Shown piece after piece: positions 1 to 5,990 of a DNA stretch of 11,114 bases. The first letter of the stretch is position 1. Each line of letters starts with the position of its first letter. Source of the stretch: Brevundimonas sp. (GTDB lineage Bacteria > Pseudomonadota > Alphaproteobacteria > Caulobacterales > Caulobacteraceae); contig JADCBH010000199.1 in assembly GCA_020253595.1 (NCBI GenBank), forward strand, positions 1 to 11,114. Direction: 5' to 3'. Below the pieces are notes generated by a model. The model searched no databases. It worked only from the letters and a program-made list of their open reading frames with translations, and was not told where the DNA came from. The translations under genes were made by a program, and so were the position numbers.

Positions 1-2165
1 CCCACCGCAGGCGATCGCACGAAGTCGGCCACGAGCGGGCTCAGGTCCGCAGGCTGGAGACTGCCTTCGGCGAAAGTGAGGGACTGGGCCTCAATGGTCA
101 CGCCGCCCCGGCCCGTGCGCCCGTCGTGCGAGAGCGCGACTCTGCCTAGCGTATTGCCGGATCGCGCCAGGTCGAAGGCACCGGTCCACTGGTTGTTCGC
201 CAGACCTGCGCGACCCTGGGCCGCCAGGACGTTGAAGCGGCGAGGGACGGTGGCGTCGTTCACGGTCGCCGCGTCGATCCGGGCGTCCAGGCCGAGGCCC
301 GCCGAAGAGCCTGTCGCTGTCAGCGTTCCCGAGGCGTCAGAGACGCCCAATGCCAGGAAGGGGGCCTGGGCGGTGATGTCTTGAAAGGTCCCGGTCACGC
401 GCCAGCCGCCGTCCTGCGCGACGAGCAGGGGCGCGTCCGTGGGGCAGAGACGGCCAGAGATGCCCGTCACGTCGTTCGCATCGAGGTCGAGGCGCTCGAC
501 CGTGAGGCCGAGGCAGTCTGATGGAACGTAGGTGACGCGGCCGTTGCTGCTGGACAGGAGCCCCGCTGTGCTGACGACTACGCCGCGCGCGGGCGTGAAG
601 TCGAGGTTTGCCCGACCGTCAATTCGAGCCTGAAAGCCGCCGGGCGTGAGCCGCCAGTCGGGCACAGCGAAGGCGGCCTCGGGCAGGCCGCGACCTCGGC
701 TGGCAGTCAAGGTCAGAGCCCCGCCGCCCTGTTCTCCCGGACGCGCGGCAAATACCGGCCGTGCGACGGGGGTCAGCGTCAGCACGCCTCCATTGGCGGG
801 CGTGACTTGGGCCGGCTGAACCATATCGACGCGGAGACCTTCACGATCCGAGGTCAGGCGTACCGTAGGGGCCGAGAGGGAGAAGGCACCCAGCGCGCGC
901 TTGAGGTCTGCCAGTTCAGGCGGGTCGTCTGGTCTGACCGGGCCAAACCGCGGCCATGCTCCGCGCGCCGCCGCGACCGAGCCACTGAGCGTCAGGGGTG
1001 TCGTCTCGGCCGAACCGTAGGCCATGCTCAGTTGAGAGGTCACATCGGAAAGTGCGAGGTCGCTCGACGCCACGCTGGCGATCCGCGCCTGCAGCGGACC
1101 GGAAACGTCGACCCGCCCGCCACCCGCGCGCGTTAGCGCCACGCGGGCCTGCGCAAGCCTCACGTCGGCCCCACTCAGGATTGCGGCGGGGGTCGTGACC
1201 CGGCCGGCAATCATGCGGGCCGTTGTCTCGCCGTCGAAGGACAGGGTTTCGATCCAGCCCCTGGTCTGTCCCCTTGCCGCCAGGGTCAGGGTGGCGTCCT
1301 CAGCGACGGTCTGGCCCAGGGCCAGGCGGTCGCCGATCAGGCGCAGGTCGATCTCAGCCCGGCCGTCGCCGCGCCGGGCCTTCATGTCCGGATAGGGAAG
1401 CGAGCCGGTCATGGCCAATTCGAGGGTCTTGCCCTCCGCTCCCGGCGCGACCGCCCGGACTGCCTGGAGGTTCAATCTGATGGCGACGCGGTCACGCGTC
1501 GTGGTCAGGTCCAGCGTTCCGCCCAGCCCCCGGATGTCCGTATCGCCGCTGCGGAGGCTGGCTGCGGGCATGCGGGCGGTCAGACTCATCAGCTTGCCAT
1601 CGTCGAGCCGGGCGTCGGCGAGCAGGGAGACCGGGCCGTATTCGGTGTCGAGACGCAACCGCCCAGTCTCTACGATCACAACGGGGCCTCTGGCTCCGGG
1701 ACGAGGGGGGCGGCCGGTGAACTCCTCGATCCGGGGATCGAGCGAGCCAAACGAGAGTTCGGCCTCGCGCCAGCTGGCCCGCATGACCGGCCGGACAAGG
1801 CGGATACGCGACGGGGTCACGCCCATCCCGCCGGTCGCCCACGGCATGCCGATCGCGTAGTCGACCTCGACCTGCTGGATGGTCACGTCGGGGTCAGCCG
1901 GATCTCCGATGCGTACCCGCCCGACGAAGCCGTCGAGCTCCAGTCGCTGGATGTCCACCTCGGCCTGGATGCCGCGCCGGTCCAGCCAGCCGACCAGCAT
2001 CTCCCGTGCCGCCGTGCGGCGGTTCGTCCATACCAGGCCGGTAAGGAGAGCGCTGGCCAGCGTCAGAACCAGAAGGCCGATCAGGACCTTCCGCGGCCAG
2101 TTTGGGCGGGACCGTCGAGGCGCCAGGACAGGAGTGTCTGTCACGGCCGACCCATAATCGGACAT
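1..2165 (-). CDS. YdbH/AsmA-like intermembrane lipid transport protein, N-terminal part (runs off left edge)
   Basis: One open frame runs without a stop from an ATG at 2165 to the left edge, giving 721 visible residues; the C-terminus is outside the window. The N-terminus is a short basic cytoplasmic tail, then one hydrophobic segment at about residues 27-46 (KVLIGLLVLTLASALLTGLV). A long periplasmic region follows, rich in alternating beta-type stretches (repeated 'G.LDL', 'ARIDGRANLDF', 'GRVTY' patterns) with hardly any cysteine. This matches the layout of YdbH-family proteins, AsmA/TamB-like bridges thought to carry phospholipid between inner and outer membranes. In that family ynbE- and ydbL-like genes often follow, which here would lie beyond the left edge. 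A GGGG stretch about 10 nt before the ATG could act as ribosome binding site; an in-frame GTG at 2144 is an alternative start. It is divergent from the M23 peptidase gene. The family call rests on architecture, and another AsmA-like family is possible. Confidence 0.68.
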   Translation of the reverse strand, partial: MSDYGSAVTDTPVLAPRRSRPNWPRKVLIGLLVLTLASALLTGLVWTNRRTAAREMLVGWLDRRGIQAEVDIQRLELDGFVGRVRIGDPADPDVTIQQVEVDYAIGMPWATGGMGVTPSRIRLVRPVMRASWREAELSFGSLDPRIEEFTGRPPRPGARGPVVIVETGRLRLDTEYGPVSLLADARLDDGKLMSLTARMPAASLRSGDTDIRGLGGTLDLTTTRDRVAIRLNLQAVRAVAPGAEGKTLELAMTGSLPYPDMKARRGDGRAEIDLRLIGDRLALGQTVAEDATLTLAARGQTRGWIETLSFDGETTARMIAGRVTTPAAILSGADVRLAQARVALTRAGGGRVDVSGPLQARIASVASSDLALSDVTSQLSMAYGSAETTPLTLSGSVAAARGAWPRFGPVRPDDPPELADLKRALGAFSLSAPTVRLTSDREGLRVDMVQPAQVTPANGGVLTLTPVARPVFAARPGEQGGGALTLTASRGRGLPEAAFAVPDWRLTPGGFQARIDGRANLDFTPARGVVVSTAGLLSSSNGRVTYVPSDCLGLTVERLDLDANDVTGISGRLCPTDAPLLVAQDGGWRVTGTFQDITAQAPFLALGVSDASGTLTATGSSAGLGLDARIDAATVNDATVPRRFNVLAAQGRAGLANNQWTGAFDLARSGNTLGRVALSHDGRTGRGGVTIEAQSLTFAEGSLQPADLSPLVADFVRSPAV

Positions 2166-2533
2166 CGACCCATCACCCCGTTCAGAAACGTTAAGATGTA
2201 AGGCTCTGAAACAGACGTGGCGCTTGGGCCACATTGAGTGACATCGAGGCCACTTTGAGTGGAGCGACGCCCCAGCCCGGTTCGGCGTGATTCAACAGGA
2301 GCAGCATCGGCGCACATAGCTTGCCGATAGACTGTCACGAATGCTGTCGGAATACCCAAAACGTCCTGTCTCTACCGAAGCGTCCTGCATCGGTTAATCG
2401 TTTGTAACGAACCTGCTTCCCATGATGGCGTCGGCGGGTTATAGGGCTTGCCTCGCGCTCTGGGGGACTTGGGCGCGATCCTTGCTTTGAGTAGGTTTGG
2501 CGCCGTGTCGGCGTCGTTGTTCGCCGGGGACCG
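2166..2533. promoter_or_regulatory. Divergent intergenic region between the YdbH-like and M23 peptidase genes
   Basis: These 368 bp hold no convincing gene on either strand and must contain the promoters for two genes that point away from each other. It is less GC-rich than the flanking genes, especially around 2180-2210 and 2330-2410. Visible structure includes the tandem 14-bp repeat at 2227-2261, a GATTC (GANTC-type CcrM methylation site if this is a Caulobacterales genome) at 2289-2293, a repeated CGTCCTG (2362-2368 and 2381-2387), and a small inverted repeat TCGTT-TGT-AACGA at about 2398-2410. A weak promoter-like pair (TTCCCA at 2417, TTATAG at 2439, 16-bp spacer) could serve the peptidase gene, but it is too degenerate to call. 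No riboswitch or terminator is apparent. Confidence 0.6.
2227..2261. repeat. Tandem 14-bp direct repeat, 21-bp period (candidate operator)
   Basis: GGCCACATTGAGTG at 2227-2240 and GGCCACTTTGAGTG at 2248-2261 agree at 13 of 14 positions. Their starts are 21 bp apart, two helical turns, so both copies would face the same side of the DNA. The second copy also contains a short dyad, CACT-TTG-AGTG. A partial third match, CTTTGAGT, lies at 2485-2492 near the peptidase start. The repeats lie 62-96 bp upstream of the YdbH-like start. A regulator binding two sites is inferred from the spacing; I do not recognise the motif. Confidence 0.45.
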
Positions 2534-3904
2534 ATGGCTCAGTTCGATCCGCGCCGTCAGCCGATGCGTTTTGCGCCGCATCTCCTGACCGCCGCCGCTG
2601 CTCTGACCGTGGCCACGCTCGCGGGTCGTGTGTATCAACCCGCTCAGGCCGAGCCGGTTCCAGAGCTGACGGCTCAGCAGATCGCTGTCCTCGAAGCCCA
2701 GGCCTTCGCCTCTGCCGGCGCGCCTGCCGGCCTGACGGCCCCGGAAGCCATCCCCGTTCAAATTCGTCGCGGCGAGACCTTTGAAGAGGCCGTCCAGCGC
2801 ACCGGCATCAGCGATGCCGAGGCCCAGGCGGTCGCCGCCACGGTCTCGAATGCCTATGACGTCTCCCAGATGCAGGCTGGCCTGCGCTTCGAGACGGCCA
2901 TTGCCCGCCCGCGCGGCGGTCGGGGCGATGCCCGTCTGATCGGGCTGACCATGCGGACCGGTCCGGCCAGCCAGCTGACTGTCTCCCGCAGCTTCGATGG
3001 CGCGCTTCGCCTGCGCGAGCTTGAAGAGCGGGTGACCGAAGAGACCGTCGTCCTGAAGTCCGAGGTGCGAGGCTCGCTTTCGGCCACAGCCCAGCGCATG
3101 GGCGCTGACGCGGCCATCCGTCGCGCCGCCACCCGCATTTTCGGCCACCGCTTCGACCTGGAACGGGACATTCGGGCTTCGGACGAGTTCACTCTCGTCT
3201 TCGACCGCCAGGTGACCGAGAACGGCCGCACCGTCGACACGGGTGACCTGCTCTACGCAGAGCTCAAGGGCGTGGCCTTCTATCGCTATCAGCCCGCCGG
3301 CGCGCGCGAACCGCAGTATTTCGACGCTTCGGGCAAGAATATCCGTTCCTCGATGATGCGCACGCCGCTGGTGCGGGGCTTCCGCGTGTCGTCTTCGTTC
3401 GGCGTCCGGACGCACCCGATTTCGGGCTTCCGCCGCATGCACCAGGGGATCGACTTCGCCGCGCCGACGGGCACGCCGATCGTGGCCCCCGCCGATGGGG
3501 TGGTGGTCGAGGCGCGTCGATGGGGCGGCTATGGCAACTGGCTGCGCATCCGCCACGCCAATGGGCTAGAAAGCGGGTACGGTCACCTGTCCCGCTACGG
3601 GTCGGGTATCCGTCCGGGACAGCGCGTCACCCAGGGACAGGTTGTGGCTTACGTCGGTTCGACGGGAGCCTCGACTGGTCCGCACCTGCACTATGAGATC
3701 TGGCGCAATGGCCAGCGCATCAATCCCTCCAGCATCCGCGTGGATGTAGGCACAGAGTTGACAGGCGCTGACCTGGCTGGCTTCCGCGCTGAAAAGGCCC
3801 GGATTGATCGCATCATCGCCGCCGGCGGCCAGCGTCGCCCGGTCGTGATGCAGGCTTCGGCCCCGGGCCTTCGCCCGGCCGGTGCGGCTGCCTCGCGCTC
3901 CTAG
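2534..3904 (+). CDS. Exported M23 family (LytM) peptidoglycan endopeptidase, ShyA/MepM-like
   Basis: A 456-residue protein predicted to cut peptide cross-links in periplasmic peptidoglycan, supporting wall expansion or cell separation. A signal-peptide-like segment covers about residues 11-39 (basic start, then HLLTAAAALTVATLAG, cleavage plausible after AQA). Residues about 70-280 form the substrate-occluding N-terminal portion typical of ShyA/MepM-like enzymes, including a 'FDLERDIRASDEFTLVFDR' segment. The zinc peptidase domain spans about 285-400, with HxxxD (H303, D307), the GHLS histidine (H351) and the HLH motif (H384, H386), so all metal and catalytic positions are present. The ATG at 2534 follows GGGGA closely; an internal ATG at 2564 would give a more standard signal peptide but lacks a visible ribosome binding site. 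It converges with the hydrolase gene, 39 bp away. The peptidase assignment is very secure; the exact cut bond and the Caulobacter-type orthologue are not. Confidence 0.93.
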   Translation: MAQFDPRRQPMRFAPHLLTAAAALTVATLAGRVYQPAQAEPVPELTAQQIAVLEAQAFASAGAPAGLTAPEAIPVQIRRGETFEEAVQRTGISDAEAQAVAATVSNAYDVSQMQAGLRFETAIARPRGGRGDARLIGLTMRTGPASQLTVSRSFDGALRLRELEERVTEETVVLKSEVRGSLSATAQRMGADAAIRRAATRIFGHRFDLERDIRASDEFTLVFDRQVTENGRTVDTGDLLYAELKGVAFYRYQPAGAREPQYFDASGKNIRSSMMRTPLVRGFRVSSSFGVRTHPISGFRRMHQGIDFAAPTGTPIVAPADGVVVEARRWGGYGNWLRIRHANGLESGYGHLSRYGSGIRPGQRVTQGQVVAYVGSTGASTGPHLHYEIWRNGQRINPSSIRVDVGTELTGADLAGFRAEKARIDRIIAAGGQRRPVVMQASAPGLRPAGAAASRS

Positions 3905-3943
3905 TCGGTCCTTCTCTGCACCACACTCGGTACAGCCTGCTCC

Positions 3944-4693
3944 CTAGGTCAGCGAGCGGCTCTCTTCGACCGCATCGATGAGCCGCGCCAGATCGCGTGG
4001 TGTGGACAGGCGATGGTCGCCGCCCTCGATCAGGTCCAGTCGCACATCCCCACCCGTCAGCCGCTCGGCAAGCCTGATGGAATGGGTCCATGGCACGGTG
4101 GTATCGGCGCGGCCCTGAAGCACATGGACGGGGGCCGTGATCGGGATCGGACCCTCCAGCAGCAGCCAGTCCCGAGCTTCCTCGAACATCCGCCGCGTCA
4201 GGACGTAGTCACCCAGTCCCTCCTCGGTGATGACGGCCTCTCCGTCGCGCAGGATGGCCTGGCGGACGTGGTCGTCCAGCGACGGCCACATAAGCCTCTC
4301 CGTGAAATCCTGGGCCGGATTGATCAACACCAGCCCGGCCAGCCGGTCGGGTCGGGCCAAAGCCGCAAGCAGCGCTACCCATCCACCCATTGATGAGCCA
4401 ACCGGGATCACCGGGCCGGAAATGCTGTCGATCAGCCCGATCGCGTCATCGCGCCAGCGGCCGATGGTGGCCTGACGCCAGTCGCCGGAAGACTGTCCGT
4501 GGGCGAAGTGGTCGTAACGGACATAGGCCCAACCCCGTTCGCGCGCGGCGGCGTCCAGAGCGAGTGCCTTGGTCCCTTCCATGTCGGACCGAAAGCCGCC
4601 GATCCAGAGGACGGTCGGTCCCGTGCCCTCGACCTGCTTGTAGGCCAGTGCCTCACCGTCGGGGCGGGTAAGGGTTTGGATATCGTCCAGCAT
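3944..4693 (-). CDS. Alpha/beta hydrolase (ABHD10-like serine esterase/thioesterase)
   Basis: A 249-residue cytoplasmic hydrolase with no signal peptide. The nucleophile elbow GSSMG places the catalytic serine at S101; the acid is probably D197 in GRADTTVP and the histidine H227 in GGDHRLS, so the triad looks complete. The early segment GGFRSDMEGTKA (about residues 32-43) with YDHFAHGQSSG (60-70) is typical of the ABHD10/mycophenolic acyl-glucuronide esterase-like group, whose members act as esterases, thioesterases or depalmitoylases. The bacterial substrate is unknown. The ATG at 4693 has AGGA 7 nt upstream, a good ribosome binding site that supports this start. It is divergent from the glycosyltransferase gene across 56 bp, so the two may share a control region. 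Length is normal for the family and nothing appears broken. Confidence 0.9.
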   Translation of the reverse strand: MLDDIQTLTRPDGEALAYKQVEGTGPTVLWIGGFRSDMEGTKALALDAAARERGWAYVRYDHFAHGQSSGDWRQATIGRWRDDAIGLIDSISGPVIPVGSSMGGWVALLAALARPDRLAGLVLINPAQDFTERLMWPSLDDHVRQAILRDGEAVITEEGLGDYVLTRRMFEEARDWLLLEGPIPITAPVHVLQGRADTTVPWTHSIRLAERLTGGDVRLDLIEGGDHRLSTPRDLARLIDAVEESRSLT

Positions 4694-4749
4694 GAGATGA
4701 TCCTGTAGAACGCCGCGGCCCGCCGCCCAAAGACAGAAAAGAAGACCGC
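4694..4749. promoter_or_regulatory. Short divergent promoter region, hydrolase / glycosyltransferase
   Basis: These 56 bp separate two divergent starts and should hold at least part of both promoters, with the hydrolase ribosome binding site at one end and a purine-rich stretch (AGAAAAGAAGA) just before the glycosyltransferase GTG at the other. I see no recognisable -35/-10 pair or operator. The promoters may extend into the opposing coding regions. Confidence 0.4.
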
Positions 4750-5691
4750 GTGTCCAAGAAGGTCCTGTTCGTCACCTCCAATCGTATCGGCGACTGCGTG
4801 ATCTCGTCTGGCGTGATCCGCGAGATCGCGCGTCAGGTTCCGGGCGCCGAGATCACCGTGGCCTGCGGCCGGCCGCCCGCGCCCTTCTTTCGCTCCGCCC
4901 CGGCGGTGGAGCGGGTCATCGTGCTCGACAAGAAAAAGGCGGCCGGCCACTGGCTCGACCTCTGGAAACAGGTGGGAGGCACGCATTGGGCCCTGGTCAT
5001 CGACATCCGGGGCTCGGCGCTGGCGTGGCTGCTGCGGGCGGACCGGCGGATTGTCTACAGCCGCAAGTGGGAGACCGGACTGCCCAAGGTCGAGATGGTC
5101 AGACGACTGATGGGGGCCGCCCAATCGCTGGAGCCCGAGATCTTCCTCGACGATCAGGCCCGTGCGGATGCTGCCGCTGTCATCGACCCGAAACTGGCCG
5201 GTCGTCCGGGGCCGGGACCCATCCTCGCGCTCGCCCCCATCGCCCATCAGCCCGGCAAGAGCTGGCCCGCGGACCGCTGGGGCGAACTGGTCGCGCGGCT
5301 GATGGAGGAACCCCGCTTCGCCGGCTGGCGGTTCATGGCCGTCGGCGGACCGGGCGACCACCCGCCTGCCGCGCCCGCCCTGGAGGTCGCAGGGAACCGG
5401 GGTATCGACTTCGTGGGCAAGGGCGACATCCTGGCCTCGGCTGCCGCGATCGACCGGGCGACCCTGTTCGTCGGCAATGATTCCGGCCTGATGCATGTTT
5501 CGGCGGCGCTCGGAAAGCCGACGCTGGGTCTGTTCGGACCGACGGAATGGTGGCTCTACGGGCCACGCGGGCCGCGAACGGCGATCGCGGCGTCAAACCC
5601 CGTGCGCGGCGAGTTCGCGCCGATCGAGGACCTGACTGTAGACCGGGTCTTTGAGGCGGTGCTGGCGCTTTACGACGCCCACGCCAGCTGA
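4750..5691 (+). CDS. Glycosyltransferase family 9 (ADP-heptose:LPS heptosyltransferase-like)
   Basis: A 313-residue protein of the GT9, GT-B-fold family, which transfers heptose or a related sugar from a nucleotide donor to the LPS core on the cytoplasmic face of the inner membrane. It opens with the family signature VLFVTSNRIGDCVISSG (residues about 5-21). The C-terminal donor-binding half has PGKSWPADRW (168-177) and the hallmark VGNDSGLMH with ALGKPTLGLFGPT (241-265). Both domains are present and the length is slightly short of typical WaaC/WaaF, which is common among alphaproteobacterial homologues. Translation starts at GTG 4750 with only a weak purine-rich ribosome binding site, and I see no better ATG. 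Its stop is 4 bp from the stop of the small minus-strand gene. No other LPS genes are adjacent, so the acceptor cannot be named; donor specificity is a family inference. Confidence 0.9.
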   Translation: MSKKVLFVTSNRIGDCVISSGVIREIARQVPGAEITVACGRPPAPFFRSAPAVERVIVLDKKKAAGHWLDLWKQVGGTHWALVIDIRGSALAWLLRADRRIVYSRKWETGLPKVEMVRRLMGAAQSLEPEIFLDDQARADAAAVIDPKLAGRPGPGPILALAPIAHQPGKSWPADRWGELVARLMEEPRFAGWRFMAVGGPGDHPPAAPALEVAGNRGIDFVGKGDILASAAAIDRATLFVGNDSGLMHVSAALGKPTLGLFGPTEWWLYGPRGPRTAIAASNPVRGEFAPIEDLTVDRVFEAVLALYDAHAS

Positions 5692-5695
5692 CGTA

Positions 5696-5848
5696 TCAGG
5701 CGATCACCGCCGCCGCGTGTTCAAGGATCAGCAACGAGCCATAGAAGGTCGCGGTGAACGAAGCGCAGAAGAAGAAGGCGTCGCGCCAGAGCTGGCGTCG
5801 CGGCTGTGCCCGAAAACTCGGTGGCAGGCGGACAGGCAGTTCCCTCAT
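5696..5848 (-). CDS. Small putative membrane protein, 50 residues
   Basis: A complete 51-codon frame starts at ATG 5848 and ends at TGA 5696-5698. The N-terminal half is basic and proline-rich (MRELPVRLPPSFRAQPRRQLWRD is the character; four arginines lie within residues 7-22). A hydrophobic, aromatic-rich half follows (DAFFFCASFTATFYGSLLIL, about residues 23-42), then an alanine/valine tail. This is consistent with a single membrane helix whose positive N-terminus faces the cytoplasm. CGGAG sits 7 nt upstream of the ATG, an unusually good ribosome binding site for this window. It converges with the glycosyltransferase, 4 bp between stops, leaving no room for anything else. It fills a gap that would otherwise look empty. 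I do not recognise a family; the function is unknown. Confidence 0.7.
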   Translation of the reverse strand: MRELPVRLPPSFRAQPRRQLWRDAFFFCASFTATFYGSLLILEHAAAVIA

Positions 5849-5990
5849 GACGCAACTCCGGGACGTGACGCAGAAGGGTGCGCGCTGTGTCCTGACAGGA
5901 GATGAAGAAACGTGGTCAGCGCGGCGTTGGCCATCTCGCTGCGGCCTCGCTGCTCTGGTCCCCGGCGCGGTGAGGGATTAGGGGTTCGCC
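5849..5990. promoter_or_regulatory. Divergent intergenic region, small membrane protein / cobT
   Basis: These 142 bp lie between the start of the small minus-strand gene and the start of cobT, so promoters for both are expected here. AGGGG at about 5976-5981 lies 6-9 nt before the cobT ATG and is its likely ribosome binding site. I see no clear -35/-10 elements, no cobalamin riboswitch (its long conserved B12-box region would not fit the visible sequence), and no strong hairpin. Two tiny frames are present but weak. Confidence 0.4.
5856..5860 (-). promoter_or_regulatory. Ribosome binding site of the 50-residue membrane protein
   Basis: On the minus strand CGGAG is followed by a 7-nt spacer and then ATG at 5848. 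The match to the Shine-Dalgarno core and its ideal spacing are the main reasons for calling this short frame a gene. Confidence 0.6.

Noticed and set aside
2141..2359. 72-codon minus-strand frame in the divergent intergenic region
   Set aside because: It starts at TTG without a ribosome binding site, overlaps the start of the YdbH-like gene in another frame, and has no recognisable features.
2372..3556. 394-codon minus-strand frame opposite the M23 peptidase gene
   Set aside because: Its protein is His/Arg/Gly-rich with no domain, it lies fully opposite a peptidase with all catalytic motifs, and long antisense frames are expected in GC-rich DNA with strong third-position bias.
3863..3878. 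CCGGGC-CTTC-GCCCGG hairpin near the 3' end of the M23 gene as a terminator
   Set aside because: It lies inside the coding region, 24 bp before the stop, and is not followed by a T-run; GC-rich codon runs (Pro-Gly, Arg-Pro) explain it.
4432..5496. 354-codon minus-strand frame across the hydrolase and glycosyltransferase starts
   Set aside because: It is out of frame with the convincing hydrolase and antisense to a clear GT9 gene; composition is that of a shadow frame.
5902..5973. 23-codon plus-strand frame (MKKRGQRGVG...) before cobT
   Set aside because: AGGAG directly abuts the ATG, too close to function, and the peptide is short and featureless.
5692..5990. Cobalamin riboswitch upstream of cobT
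   Set aside because: The interval is mostly occupied by the small gene, and I see no B12-box-like conserved core or extended paired structure.
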